Below, piece by piece: positions 25,788 through 37,079 of a stretch of 64,000 nt of DNA (position 1 is the first letter of the stretch; every line of letters begins with the position of its first letter). Below the pieces are notes generated by a model. That model saw only the letters and a program-made list of their open reading frames with translations. It had not been told where the DNA came from and made no database searches. The stretch comes from Mayfieldus sp963841445. Its GTDB lineage: Bacteria; Actinomycetota; Thermoleophilia; Solirubrobacterales; 70-9. The position numbers and the translations under genes were made by a program. The stretch covers positions 196,126-260,125 of the forward strand of contig CAWJCP010000003.1 in NCBI GenBank assembly GCA_963841445.1, given 5' to 3'.

Positions 25788-25803
25788 CGACTCCGCCGAG
25801 TCG
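25788..25803. promoter_or_regulatory. Palindrome between divergent genes
   Basis: CGACTC-CGCC-GAGTCG, perfect 6-bp arms, lies in the 57-nt gap between divergent hydrolase and AHSA1 genes, just upstream of the TAGGAT -10 of the latter. It is a candidate operator. Confidence 0.35.
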
Positions 25804-25826
25804 CGGCTGTGGCTAGGATCGCCCAT

Positions 25827-26273
25827 ATGGCCGCCCGATCGGGCGATTTGATCCTTGCGCTTCAGCGCGTCGTCGCTGCGCCCGCCGACGTCGCCTTCAA
25901 CGCCTTCTCCGACACAAGCGAGCTGGCGAAGTGGTGGGGGCCGCATGGCTTCAGCATCGGGAGCCTCGAATTCGATCCGCGCGCCGGAGGGCATTACCGG
26001 ATCGAGATGCGACCGCCCGGCGGCGAGGCCTTCTATCTCGGCGGCGAGTTTTGTGAATTCGACCCCCCCGCGAAGCTCGCCTTCACGTTCGCCTGGGAGG
26101 ATCCGGATCCCGACGACGTCGAGAGCCGGGTCACGCTCTCGTTTCGCGATCTCGGCGCATCGACCGAGGTCTCGCTGGCCCAGCGCCCGTTCAAGACCGA
26201 GGCTCGTCTGGCCCTTCATCGCGACGGCTGGACGGACAGCTTCGACAAGCTCGAACGGCTGCTCTCGGCTTAG
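25827..26273 (+). CDS. SRPBCC / AHSA1-like protein
   Basis: A 148-aa START-like protein of the Aha1 C-terminal-like group. VVAAPADVAFNAFSDTSELAKWWGP at the start, DPRAGGHYRIEMR, and the C-terminal HRDGWTDSFDKLERLL are the family hallmarks. Such genes often sit beside ArsR regulators; none is seen here. A TAGGAT box (25814-25819) lies 7 nt before the ATG, so it is probably leaderless. Ligand unknown. Confidence 0.83.
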   Translation: MAARSGDLILALQRVVAAPADVAFNAFSDTSELAKWWGPHGFSIGSLEFDPRAGGHYRIEMRPPGGEAFYLGGEFCEFDPPAKLAFTFAWEDPDPDDVESRVTLSFRDLGASTEVSLAQRPFKTEARLALHRDGWTDSFDKLERLLSA

Positions 26274-26324
26274 CTCGCGGCTCGGCCGCCGCTGCGAGAG
26301 CCCATCGTCTCGCCGGCTGAATGC

Positions 26325-26897
26325 TCAGAGGCCGAGGCTGCGCACCCCGGGCTCGTCCCAGCCCAGGTGGTGGGCCAGCTCATGGCGCACCGTGCGCTGG
26401 ACCTGCGCCCGCAGAAGCGCCGGATCGTGGCCGAAGTCGCGCTCCAGCGTGTCCTGGTAGATGACGATCCGGTCCGGAAAGGTGTCGCGCGCGATCGTTC
26501 CCCCGATGTAGTGGCCGTAGGCGCGATGCTCGTGACCGCGGTTCGAGACGACCACCGGAGTTCGAGCGAGCAGCTCGAGGAACTGCTCCGGCAGACCGTC
26601 GAGGGCCTGGATGACCAGCTCGTCGAACTCGCTTGGCGGGCGATCGGGGGGCGGCAGCGCGGCCAGGGCCTCGCTGCGGTCGACGAGCCGCCGGAACTCC
26701 GGCTCGGGTGTCTCCGGGCCGATCATCGTCACGGTCACCCAGGCGGTGATGAGCACGAGCGCGAGGGCACCGGCCAGCAGCGCCACCAGGCCGCCAAGGC
26801 CCGCAAGCGACGGCGGGTTGACGAACATCAGCACGAGGCCGGTGACGAAGGCACAGATGGCCGCCGCGCGCAGCGGTGGGCCGAGGATCTCCCTCAC
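26325..26897 (-). CDS. Membrane-anchored minimal metalloprotease (zincin_1-like)
   Basis: A 190-aa protein with two N-terminal membrane helices (about 11-27 and 31-58) and a C-terminal minimal zincin domain with HELAHH at 172-177 followed by GWDEPGVRSLG. The block GTIARDTFPDRIVIYQDTLE is typical of this predicted Zn-dependent protease family (PF06262-like). The added membrane anchor is unusual for the family as I know it. It overlaps the sulfatase gene by ATGA. Confidence 0.8.
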   Translation of the reverse strand: MREILGPPLRAAAICAFVTGLVLMFVNPPSLAGLGGLVALLAGALALVLITAWVTVTMIGPETPEPEFRRLVDRSEALAALPPPDRPPSEFDELVIQALDGLPEQFLELLARTPVVVSNRGHEHRAYGHYIGGTIARDTFPDRIVIYQDTLERDFGHDPALLRAQVQRTVRHELAHHLGWDEPGVRSLGL

Positions 26898-28588
26898 CGC
26901 AGGCTCTCCAGCGAAGCAGGGTCCGTCGCGTTGGCGCGCATCAGCCCCTGAAGCCGCTCGCCGAGCTCCGAGCGCAAATCCCGATCGGACGCGCTCACTG
27001 CCTCGCCGCTTGCGCGGTCGACCAGGTTGACGCTCTCGTCCGGGTCGCGATCGAGGTCGTACATCTCGTACTCCGGCGCCGCCTTGCCGGCCGGGTCGAA
27101 GTAAAGCGCGAACTTGTGCCGTGTGGTGCGCACTGCGCGAATCCGGTTCGGCTGGCCGGGGACGTTCTGCATCGCGGTGGCCGCCTGGTGGTCGTCGTAG
27201 GTGAAGTGGATCTCTTCCTGGACTGACGCCGCCGGAGCCGGATGCCTGGTCACGGCGCTGAAATCGGTGCGCGCGCGGCGAAGCGGCGCCCGTTTCGGCG
27301 ACGCCTTCTCGGCCAGGATCGGGGTGAGGTCAACTCCGCGCCCGTCTCGATCGAGCTCGGCGCCGGTGAGGTTCGCGATCGTCGGCAGCAGGTCGACCAG
27401 CGAGCCCAGCGCATCGGTCTGGGCGCCCCGCGGGAAGAGCACCGGGTTTGAGACCACGAGCGGGACGTGAATCGTCTCCTCGTAGGCGTTGAAGGCCTTC
27501 TGGCGCAGGCCGCCGTGTGAGAGACCCATCTCGCCGTGGTCGGCGCAGCGGAAGATCACCGTTCGCGAGCGCAGCGAGCCGGGATCGCCGACGTTTCCGA
27601 GCGCGCCCAGGACCCGGCCGATCTTCTCGTCGACCAAGCGATGCAGATGGGCGTAGAAGTTGACGTAATCGAGCTTGCGGGCGTCGCTGTCGAGCGGGCC
27701 GAGGTAGGCGGTCATCCCCATCTTGATCAGCTCGTGGACGGTCGGCTTGTCGCGCAGGTCCTCGTCGACGGTCGGCGGCAGCCCGACGCCAAGCTCGCGA
27801 AAGTCGGCCGCCTCATAGCCGCCCTGCTCGTATTGGGCGGGGTAGCCGAGCACGTCGTGCGGGTTGACCAGCGAGACTACGAGGCAGAACGGCTCCGGCA
27901 GCTCGTCGCGGCCGAGCCAGCTCTCGACCTGGCGCGTGTAGACCTCGTCCCAGCCCTCGCCGAGCGGTCCGGCGTTGCCGGCGCCGAAGTGCTCGGCCTT
28001 CGCGTTCTCGCCCGCGTCCGGCGGCTCCCAGTCGGCGAAACCGTAGTCGCGGCCGATCCGCTGCGCGTCGGCTTGGTTCCAGCCCCCGAGCAGCGGGCCG
28101 CCCGAGGGGTGGGTGAGGTGCCACTTGCCCTTGTAGGCGACTTCGTAGCCGCGCTCGCGCAGGACCGAGGCGAGGCTCGGCGTGTCGGGGCGCAGCTCCG
28201 GCTCGTTTCCCGACTTCGGCCCGTAGCGGAAGAGGCCGCGCGTGAACTGTGTCAGGGCGCGCTTGCGCGGCGCCCCCTCCCCGCGCGTGATCCCGGCCAG
28301 CGTCCGCAGCACCGCCGCCGTGTTGCTCGGGTCCGGCCGCAGGTCGGCCTGGGTGTGGGTCAGGGTGACCCCGTGCTGGGCCGGGTAGCGCCCGCTGAGC
28401 AGCGTCGCGCGGCTCGGCGAGCACATCGAGGTGTTGCAGAAGCCGTTGCTGAACGACAGGCCGGTGTCGGCCAGCTCGTGGTCATTCGGGGTCAGCTCGC
28501 GCAGCCAGCCCGGTTCGTCGGGCCAATGGCACGGATAGCGCTGTTGATCGGTGATCAGCAGCAGGATGTTTGGCGGTAGCTGCGTCAT
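26894..28588 (-). CDS. Sulfatase (formylglycine-type)
   Basis: A 564-aa type I sulfatase/arylsulfatase-like enzyme. NILLLITDQQR opens the metal site; the formylglycine signature is CSPSR (Cys56 to Arg60) followed by TLLSGRYP; FRCADHGEMG and GKWHL are further active-site blocks. Cys56 needs a formylglycine-generating enzyme, which is not in the window. No signal peptide is evident, so it is probably cytoplasmic. TAGGGT and a GGAG ribosome site precede the ATG. Substrate unknown. Confidence 0.9.
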   Translation of the reverse strand: MTQLPPNILLLITDQQRYPCHWPDEPGWLRELTPNDHELADTGLSFSNGFCNTSMCSPSRATLLSGRYPAQHGVTLTHTQADLRPDPSNTAAVLRTLAGITRGEGAPRKRALTQFTRGLFRYGPKSGNEPELRPDTPSLASVLRERGYEVAYKGKWHLTHPSGGPLLGGWNQADAQRIGRDYGFADWEPPDAGENAKAEHFGAGNAGPLGEGWDEVYTRQVESWLGRDELPEPFCLVVSLVNPHDVLGYPAQYEQGGYEAADFRELGVGLPPTVDEDLRDKPTVHELIKMGMTAYLGPLDSDARKLDYVNFYAHLHRLVDEKIGRVLGALGNVGDPGSLRSRTVIFRCADHGEMGLSHGGLRQKAFNAYEETIHVPLVVSNPVLFPRGAQTDALGSLVDLLPTIANLTGAELDRDGRGVDLTPILAEKASPKRAPLRRARTDFSAVTRHPAPAASVQEEIHFTYDDHQAATAMQNVPGQPNRIRAVRTTRHKFALYFDPAGKAAPEYEMYDLDRDPDESVNLVDRASGEAVSASDRDLRSELGERLQGLMRANATDPASLESLR

Positions 28589-28611
28589 TGCTCCGCAGCC
28601 ACCCTACGGGG

Positions 28612-28896
28612 CTAGGCGTCGCGCTCGAGCTTCACCTCGGCCCGATCCACGGAAGCGCGGGTCCCGGGCGTGTCGGAGGCATCCATCTGCTCGAAGACCT
28701 CGTCCGCCGCCCGCATCTTCTCCTCGCTCTCGAAGAACCCGATGAAGACCGCGGTTCCCTGGGACTCATCGACGAGGAATTGCATCCCGGTTGACTCCAC
28801 TCCGGGCGGCGGCCCGTCGGACTCCTCGACCTGGGCGACGACCTTCTCGACCGTCTCCGCGGTCACGCCGGTGAACCTGACTACTCGTGCGTACAT
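28612..28896 (-). CDS. Dimeric alpha-beta barrel (ABM-like) protein
   Basis: A 94-aa ferredoxin-like-fold protein: MYARVVRFTGVTAETVEKV opens a beta-alpha-beta pattern and GTAVFIGFFESEEKMRAADEV continues it, as in antibiotic-biosynthesis-monooxygenase-like proteins. AGGAGG lies just before the ATG. No heme or catalytic residues stand out. It is downstream of a truncated FAD-oxidase gene. Confidence 0.65.
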   Translation of the reverse strand: MYARVVRFTGVTAETVEKVVAQVEESDGPPPGVESTGMQFLVDESQGTAVFIGFFESEEKMRAADEVFEQMDASDTPGTRASVDRAEVKLERDA

Positions 28897-28911
28897 CTGG
28901 ACCTCCTGTCT

Positions 28912-29148
28912 CTATGCCATTGAGATGTTGTGGTTGCCGCTGATCAACCCGCCGAACCCGTTGGAGCGAGCATGGTTGACCATCGCGGCCACGTCGTCGG
29001 CGCTCTCGACGTAGGCGACCGCGGCGGGATTCTGGTCCGCGGCGAGGTTCCAAGCCTGGCGAGCCTGGTCCCAGTTCTCGTCGCCGGGACCGACCACGGC
29101 TCCGCCGAAATCACCGTTGAGGGCCTGCACGTCAACGGCATGCTCCAT
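28912..29148 (-). pseudogene. Truncated FAD-linked oxidase (N-terminal remnant)
   Basis: A 78-residue frame resembling only the beginning of berberine-bridge-type FAD-linked oxidases: NWDQARQAWNLAADQNPAAV and VESADDVAAMVNHARSNG match the usual start of the FAD-binding PCMH domain. After this the expected nucleotide-binding loop and about 370 residues are missing; the frame ends after NHNISMA. It still has a ribosome site (GGGAGCCAAGG) and a TAGGTT -10 (29187-29192). Confidence 0.65.
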
Positions 29149-29252
29149 CCTTGGCTCCCTTCTCGTCGGACTTCGGTGTCGCCGCGAACCTACACCAGGC
29201 GGGAATCGTCTTGTGTCTCTGTCCAACGGCCGGGTGGTGATTCGCCGGCCGG

Positions 29253-29471
29253 CTAGGAGCCTTCGGGGACGAGGAAGTCGAGGTCGTGCATCCGCACGTA
29301 CCCGCACCATTTGCAGGAGAGCAGATAGACCTCGGTGCGAGGCTCGCGGACAAGCTCGACCTGTCCGCTGCTGACCCACTCGCGGCGTCCGCAAGCCGGG
29401 CAGGACATCGTCGCCTTCTTGACCTGAAGGGCGGCTTTGGGATCTAGCTCTTCATCGGCCACACCGGGCAA
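29253..29471 (-). CDS. Small zinc-ribbon protein
   Basis: A 72-aa protein with four cysteines arranged as CPAC and CKWC about 30 residues apart, a zinc-ribbon pattern, and a hydrophobic VYLLSCKWCGYVRM strand. It starts at TTG 29471 or GTG 29462, directly after the stop of the hydrolase gene (gap 2 nt), so the two are an operon. Function unknown; nucleic-acid or protein binding is typical of such ribbons. Confidence 0.65.
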   Translation of the reverse strand: MPGVADEELDPKAALQVKKATMSCPACGRREWVSSGQVELVREPRTEVYLLSCKWCGYVRMHDLDFLVPEGS

Positions 29472-29473
29472 GG

Positions 29474-30265
29474 CTAGCCGGTTGCGAGCACTTCCTCGAG
29501 GAAAGCGAGCACCTCCGACCCTGCCGGATCGACGAGATGACCGCCCCCGACCCGCACCAAGCGAGCGTTGGGGAGCACCTCGTCCATTCTCTCGGTCATG
29601 TCGCGCTGCTCAGGCGGTGAGTCGGAGGCCGCCACCAGCAGCGCGGGCACCTCAATGGTGGCGAAGGCGGCGGCGTCGGGCATTGGCTCGTCGACGTAGT
29701 GAAGCTCTGCGAGCAGCGCGGGGCCGTTCTGCGTCAGCACCCGCTGAACCCCTTCCGGGAACGAGTCCCAGACGCCCTTGCCCATGACCTCGTCGATCAG
29801 CGCCTCGTAGACGGCGTCGACGCCATCCTGCGCAGCCACCTCACGCATGCGTTCACCCAGGCCCTTCGTCCACACCAAGCCCGCGGGCGAGAGGCCGAGG
29901 GCGTCACCCTCGAGCAGGACCAGCGCCCGCACGTGGTCCGGAAAGCGAAGCGCGAGGTCGATTGCCACGGCTCCCCCGTAGCTGCGGCCCATGACCACCG
30001 CCGGTACGGCCTCGAGCGCACCGAGCAGCGCGACCGCGTCGTCTGCCTGCTCGGTCACGGTGGTGCGCTCGTAGAGCTCCGGGCGCTCGCTGCGCGCGCA
30101 GCCGCGCCGGTCATAGGAGATCACGCGGCCGAGTCGTGCCAGCGCCTTGATCGCGTCGCCCCACATCACGGCGGAGCTGCCGGCCCCGTGTATGCAGGCG
30201 ATTGGCTCCCCCTCGCCGTGCTCTTCGTAGTAGAGCCGGATCCCGTTGACCTCAGCCTCAGGCAC
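29474..30265 (-). CDS. Alpha/beta hydrolase
   Basis: A 263-aa hydrolase of the epoxide hydrolase/haloperoxidase-like type: IHGAGSSAVMW oxyanion region, SYDRRGCARSERP, nucleophile elbow GRSYGG, acid near VAASDSPPE and histidine in GGGHLVDPAG. GTG start at 30265 lies exactly 6 nt after TAGCCT (30272-30277). The 15-nt stretch TAGCCTTGCCTCGTG closely matches the one before the unrelated gene at 37080. Substrate unknown. Confidence 0.85.
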   Translation of the reverse strand: MPEAEVNGIRLYYEEHGEGEPIACIHGAGSSAVMWGDAIKALARLGRVISYDRRGCARSERPELYERTTVTEQADDAVALLGALEAVPAVVMGRSYGGAVAIDLALRFPDHVRALVLLEGDALGLSPAGLVWTKGLGERMREVAAQDGVDAVYEALIDEVMGKGVWDSFPEGVQRVLTQNGPALLAELHYVDEPMPDAAAFATIEVPALLVAASDSPPEQRDMTERMDEVLPNARLVRVGGGHLVDPAGSEVLAFLEEVLATG

Positions 30266-30311
30266 GAGGCAAGGCTAGTTCACCGAATGCCCTACAACTA
30301 CCGCGGTGGCG

Positions 30312-32915
<2,604 letters not shown>

Positions 32916-33088
32916 TTGGGCTTAAGTCAGTATCGGCAATGGTCCAGTTGTTTGCTTAGGCCTCGTATCCCAAGTTCCTGCCGGGTTTCGATTCAGGGAC
33001 GCCACATTGCCGGGGGTCAAGTCCAGATTCAGTCGGCTGGGAGCTGCCGATGGATTTGACCTCCGGTCTGTAGTGGGACGACGAGAGC

Positions 33089-33094
33089 CAATTA
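33089..33094 (-). promoter_or_regulatory. clpC -10 box TATAAT
   Basis: A perfect consensus -10 hexamer on the minus strand in the 259-nt gap before clpC. The -35 region is poor (TCTGGC at 17 nt). The gap otherwise holds only a weak GCGGA/TCCGC hairpin (33142-33154) after the upstream kinase-like gene. Confidence 0.5.
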
Positions 33095-33174
33095 TACGCA
33101 GGGCCGTCGCCCGGCCAGACAGGCCTAAACGCGCGCTAGTAGCGGAGTTTCCGCAAAGGTTCGAGCGAGATCCG

Positions 33175-33867
33175 TCACACGTCTAGGCTTTCCGGCCGCA
33201 CCAGGCGGGCGACTTTCTCCCTCTCCCGGGGTGGCAGATTGCGGTCTTCGAGCCGCAGGGCGGCCCCGATCGGGATCGATTCGCGAACCGCAGCGAGCTC
33301 GGCTCGATCGAAGCTGGCGAAGAATGCCCGCAAAAAGAAGCGGCGCCCGGCGCCGGCGCTGACCCGGCTGCGCAGGTCTTCGCGGGGCGAGCTGGCGGTC
33401 GAGAGGATGATCCAGGTATAGGCGACGTCGGCGGCGCCCGGGCCGCGCGCGACGTTGGGCCAGTCGATCACGACCGGCCCCGCAGCGGTGAGGATCACGT
33501 TGTCGGGATGCAGGTCGAGGTGCAACAGAGCCGTGCCCTCGCCGAGCGGCGCCGGCAGCCAATCGGGCGCCTCGATCTCATGCAGGCGGCGATGCAGCGA
33601 GGCGAGGGTGGCGGCGTGGCGGCCGATCAGCCAGGGCTTACGGCCGAGCTGGTCGAGCATCGTCGGGCCCTCGAGGCGGCGCATGACGATCTCGGTGTCG
33701 CTGAGCGCCCGGGCTTCGGGAGCCGGGAAGCCGTTGCGGCGCGCGTGCTCCATCGCCGCCACCTCGCGCTCGGTGTCGCGCGGGCCGCGGTAACGGCGCA
33801 GCACCCAGCCGGGCTCGTGCTCGTAGACGTCGGCGCTGCGTCCGCGCCCGATTAGCCCGCCAAGCAC
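33175..33867 (-). CDS. Aminoglycoside/choline-kinase-like phosphotransferase
   Basis: A 230-aa protein with the kinase-like fold of the APH/choline kinase group. LIGRGRSADVYEHEP is the glycine loop, HLDLHPDNVIL holds the catalytic Asp and Asn, and VIDWP is the metal-binding equivalent of DFG. It is shorter than typical APH enzymes. GTG 33867 begins 2 nt after the SnoaL stop, so they form an operon; a longer frame to 33915 would overlap that gene. Substrate unknown; resistance should not be assumed. Confidence 0.8.
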   Translation of the reverse strand: MLGGLIGRGRSADVYEHEPGWVLRRYRGPRDTEREVAAMEHARRNGFPAPEARALSDTEIVMRRLEGPTMLDQLGRKPWLIGRHAATLASLHRRLHEIEAPDWLPAPLGEGTALLHLDLHPDNVILTAAGPVVIDWPNVARGPGAADVAYTWIILSTASSPREDLRSRVSAGAGRRFFLRAFFASFDRAELAAVRESIPIGAALRLEDRNLPPREREKVARLVRPESLDV

Positions 33868-33869
33868 GT

Positions 33870-34274
33870 TCAGATGGCGAGATCCGGCCAGCGGCGCTTC
33901 GCCTCGTCGGGCCAAAACGTCAGCGAGCTCGCGAACAGATTGCCCTCATCGAAGCCCAGCAGGTGCACCGCGGTGAGCCTGACTGCGGCGCCGCTCTCCT
34001 TGCCGACACCGTCGAAGGTGATCACCGCGCGAACCCCCTCCTCGCCGAGATCCTCGAGCCGATCGAACTCAATCGTGACCGTCTCCCAAGCATCGCGCCA
34101 GGCGTTCCAGAACTCCTCCCAGCCGTTCCACCCGTAATAGGCCTCGTCGAGTCCGGGAATGCCGGACAGTGGCCGCACTTCGATCTCGTCCGCCTGTCGG
34201 CCTCGGAACCAGTCGAGGTCGCCGCGATTCCAGGCATCTATCGCCTCACGGTAGAGCTCCAGGCGCTCCGACAC
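33870..34274 (-). CDS. SnoaL-like protein, tandem paralogue 1
   Basis: A 134-aa NTF2-fold protein: YREAIDAWNRGDLDWFRGRQADE at the start, GIPGLDEAYYGWNGWEEFWNAW in the middle. The same landmarks (AWNRGDL.WF, ELY.G..GW..FW..W) occur in the neighbouring gene, so the two arose by tandem duplication. GTG start lies exactly 6 nt after TAGGCT (34281-34286). Function unknown. Confidence 0.8.
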   Translation of the reverse strand: MSERLELYREAIDAWNRGDLDWFRGRQADEIEVRPLSGIPGLDEAYYGWNGWEEFWNAWRDAWETVTIEFDRLEDLGEEGVRAVITFDGVGKESGAAVRLTAVHLLGFDEGNLFASSLTFWPDEAKRRWPDLAI

Positions 34275-34283
34275 GGCCTCAGC

Positions 34284-34685
34284 CTATTCGCGCTCGGCGT
34301 AACGACGCTCGGCAGACTCGGCCGACATCGCCGTCAATCCGGAGAGCTTGCCGTTGCGGAACTGGAGCCAGTGCGTCGTCGGCATCGATCCCTGTCCGGA
34401 GCTGCCTTCCCTCTCCAGGGTGAGAAGAGCAAGCGCGCCGTGCTCGTCGAGGTCCTCGATCCGCTCGACGCTGATCCGGGACCACTTCCGGTCCCAAGTC
34501 TTCCAGAACCTCCGCCATCCCTCGAGGCCCACGTAGAGCTCGTCGAACTCGGGCAGGATCGGGCGAACCTGGGCGTCGGCGGCGAGGTGCTCCTCGAACC
34601 AGGCGAGGTCGCCGCGGTTCCATGCCGCGTAGACCTGGTGCGCGAGGAGGAGGCTCTGATCCGGCACGGCGGCGCAGGATGCCAA
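34284..34685 (-). CDS. SnoaL-like protein, tandem paralogue 2
   Basis: A 133-aa NTF2-fold protein with QVYAAWNRGDLAWFEEHLA and ELYVGLEGWRRFWKTWDRKW, paralogous to the downstream gene. The TTG start at 34685 gives a plausible N-terminus, but no ribosome site or -10 box is clear. Together with the kinase-like gene it forms a three-gene run between lysS and clpC. Function unknown. Confidence 0.75.
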   Translation of the reverse strand: MASCAAVPDQSLLLAHQVYAAWNRGDLAWFEEHLAADAQVRPILPEFDELYVGLEGWRRFWKTWDRKWSRISVERIEDLDEHGALALLTLEREGSSGQGSMPTTHWLQFRNGKLSGLTAMSAESAERRYAERE

Positions 34686-34717
34686 CCGCTCGGCCGTCGT
34701 GCGCCGGTTGGCGCCTC

Positions 34718-36187
34718 CTAGTCCCGCATCGCGGGGAAGAGCACGACCTCGCGCAGGCTCGGCGCCCCGGTAAGGATCATCACCAGGCGGTCGATCCCCA
34801 GCCCGGCGCCTCCGGTCGGCGGCATCCCCTGCTCGAGCGCCTCGACGAAGGCCTCGTCGTAGGGCTGGGCGTCCTCGTCACCGCGGCGCGCCTCCTCGGC
34901 CTGCTGCTCGAAGCGGCGTCGCTGCTCGTCGGGGTCGTTGAGCTCCGTGAACGAGTTGGCGATCTCGACCCCCCCTACGAACGCCTCCCAGCGCTCGACC
35001 AGCCCCTCTTCGCTGCGATGGGCCTTCGCGAACGGCGAGAGCTCGACCGGGTAGTCGATGACGAAGGTGGGCTGGATCAGCTTCGGCTCGACCTGCTTGG
35101 AGAGCAGCCCGTCGACCAGCTTCCCCCAGCCCTCCTCGGGATCGGGCTCAGAGCCCATCGCCGCGGCCAGCTGCTCGCGGCTGGGATGCGAGGCGATGTC
35201 GATGCCGGTGTGCTGTTTGATCGCCTCGCGAAGCGTGATCCGCTCCCAGGGCGGCGCCAGGCCAATCTTCGTGCCGTCGCGCTCGACCTCGGTGTCGCCA
35301 AGGACGCGCAGGGCGACGCTGGAGACGAGTCGCTCGAGGTCATCGGCGGTGTCGTTGTAGTCCGCATAGGCCTCATACCACTCGAGCATCGTGAACTCGG
35401 GATTGTGCTTCGGCGAGATGCCCTCGTTTCGGAAGTCCTTGCCGATCTCGTAGACCTTGTCGAAGCCGCCGACGATCAACCGCTTCAGGTACAGCTCGGT
35501 GGCGATGCGCAGGTAGAGGTCGCGGTCGAGGGCGTTGTGATGGGTGGTGAACGGCCGCGCCAGCGCGCCGCCGTAGAGCGGCTGCAGCACCGGCGTCTCG
35601 GCCTCCACGAAGCCGTGCTCGTTGAAGTAGCGGCGTGTCTCGACGACCACCTCTGCCCGGACCCCGAACAGCCGCCGCGTCTCCTCGTTCGCGATCAGGT
35701 CGAGCTCGCGGCGCCGGTAGCGGGTCTCGGTGTCCTCGAGCCCGTGATAGCGGTCGGGCGGCGGGCGCAGGCTCTTGGCGAGCAGCTCCCACCCCTGCAC
35801 CCGCAGGGTCAGCTCGCCGCGCTTGCTCGCGAAGACGATGCCGTTGATGCCGACGATGTCACCGAGGTCGAGCCCGACGAGCCGCTCGAAGGAGTCTTCG
35901 CCGAGCAGGTCCTCGCGGACGTGCAGCTGGATCTGGCCGCTGGCGTCGCGCAGGTCGATGAAGGCGGCTCCTCCATGACCGCGCCGGGCGACGATCCGAC
36001 CCGCGACCCGGTGCAGGGAGTCGGTCTCGCCGCCCGCCGTCAGCCCCTCGTGGCCGCGCCGCACCTCGCCGATCTCCTCGCGCTCGGGGAAGCTGTGCGG
36101 GAACGGGTCGACTCCCGCCTCGCGCAGCCGCTCGAGCTTCTCGCGCCGCTCGCGAAGAAGGTCAGAGGTCTCAGGGTGATCGTTCAC
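34718..36187 (-). CDS. lysS: Lysine--tRNA ligase (class II)
   Basis: A 489-aa class IIb synthetase. The N-terminal OB-fold anticodon-binding domain (GGAAFIDLRDASGQIQL) is followed by the catalytic core with motif 2 (FRNEGISPKHNPEFTMLEWY) and motif 3 (GAGLGIDRLVMILTG). Length is normal. The start is GTG 36187. greA is upstream in the same direction, as in Clostridia and many actinobacteria. Confidence 0.96.
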   Translation of the reverse strand: MNDHPETSDLLRERREKLERLREAGVDPFPHSFPEREEIGEVRRGHEGLTAGGETDSLHRVAGRIVARRGHGGAAFIDLRDASGQIQLHVREDLLGEDSFERLVGLDLGDIVGINGIVFASKRGELTLRVQGWELLAKSLRPPPDRYHGLEDTETRYRRRELDLIANEETRRLFGVRAEVVVETRRYFNEHGFVEAETPVLQPLYGGALARPFTTHHNALDRDLYLRIATELYLKRLIVGGFDKVYEIGKDFRNEGISPKHNPEFTMLEWYEAYADYNDTADDLERLVSSVALRVLGDTEVERDGTKIGLAPPWERITLREAIKQHTGIDIASHPSREQLAAAMGSEPDPEEGWGKLVDGLLSKQVEPKLIQPTFVIDYPVELSPFAKAHRSEEGLVERWEAFVGGVEIANSFTELNDPDEQRRRFEQQAEEARRGDEDAQPYDEAFVEALEQGMPPTGGAGLGIDRLVMILTGAPSLREVVLFPAMRD

Positions 36188-36321
36188 GGTGAGGGCGCGA
36201 AAAGCGAGCCGGTCACAGGATCCTCGCGCTTCGCGCTCGGACGCGCCCTGCGGGCGCTGCTCCGCGGCGTCGACGAGCGTAGTCGAAACCTACGTGAGCG
36301 AGACGCGGAGACGAGGACTGC

Positions 36322-36349
36322 GAGATGCGACGCTTTGCAGCGTCCTCAG
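36322..36349. repeat. 28-nt element at greA 3' end (copy 1), with hairpin
   Basis: This block overlaps the greA stop codon and agrees with the block at the glnA stop (52474-52501) at 23 of 28 positions. Here it contains GACGCT-TTGC-AGCGTC (36329-36344), a perfect 6-bp hairpin directly after the stop, suitable for termination or 3'-end protection. Confidence 0.5.
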
Positions 36350-36825
36350 GCCGACTCGATCTTCGTGATCTTCAGCTTCTTCTTAGGTCCCCGCGGCACG
36401 TCGACCGAGACGACGTCGTTGCGCTTGTGACCCATCAGCGCCTTGCCGATCGGCGACTCGTTGGAGAGCTTGTGCTCGGTCGGATCGGCCTCGGCCGATC
36501 CGACGACCTGGAACTTCTGCGAGTCCCCCGACTTCTGGTCCTTGACATGGACGACGGTTCCGACGCCAACCGCGGTCGTGTCGATGTCCTTGTCGTTGAT
36601 GACCTCGGAGCGGCGCAGACGCTCCTCGAGCTGGGCGATCCGCTGCTCGAGCAGAGCCTGCTCGTTCTTGGCGTCGTCGTACTCCGCGTTCTCGGAGATG
36701 TCGCCGAACTCGCGCGCCTCCTTGATCCGCTCCGCGACCTCGCGCCGCTTGATGGTCGAGAGCTGCTCGATCTCATCCTTGAGCTTTTCGAGTCCCTCTT
36801 GCGTGATTACCGATTGACGAGTCAC
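36346..36825 (-). CDS. greA: Transcription elongation factor GreA
   Basis: A 159-aa factor that rescues backtracked RNA polymerase by stimulating transcript cleavage. The N-terminal coiled coil contains the acidic tip (EAREFGDISENAEYDDAK), and the C-terminal FKBP-like domain has SPIGKALMGHKRNDVVSV. GTG start with a GAGG ribosome site and a long leader of about 130 nt from a TATAAT box at 36966-36971. Confidence 0.96.
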   Translation of the reverse strand: MTRQSVITQEGLEKLKDEIEQLSTIKRREVAERIKEAREFGDISENAEYDDAKNEQALLEQRIAQLEERLRRSEVINDKDIDTTAVGVGTVVHVKDQKSGDSQKFQVVGSAEADPTEHKLSNESPIGKALMGHKRNDVVSVDVPRGPKKKLKITKIESA

Positions 36826-36965
36826 GGCTCTACCTCTCTGCCTCTTGCGTGGACGACTGGTGATTCTTCGTGAAGCACTGCCTGTTCCCTGTCCGGCCCC
36901 CCGACGGCAAAAACGACCCAGGTGCGGCGAGGAAACGCTTCGCCTACCTGAGCCAGGAGGCGGGC

Positions 36966-36971
36966 ATTATA
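36966..36971 (-). promoter_or_regulatory. greA -10 box TATAAT
   Basis: Perfect consensus -10 hexamer on the minus strand in the 254-nt gap between greA and the divergent ADP-ribosylglycohydrolase gene. No good -35 is present at 16-18 nt. Confidence 0.5.
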
Positions 36972-37079
36972 GCGAGGGCTTTTCGCCGCTCCGGTGCCCC
37001 CCTGGACGGACCTTCTGGCGCCTGCCGAGAGGCGGGGCCCGCCCGCCGTGGCGAGCTGCGACCCAACTAGGCTTGCCTC

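Noticed and set aside
33175..33867. Aminoglycoside resistance gene
   Set aside because: The fold is APH-like but the protein is short, lies in an operon with SnoaL-like genes and has no feature specific for resistance enzymes.
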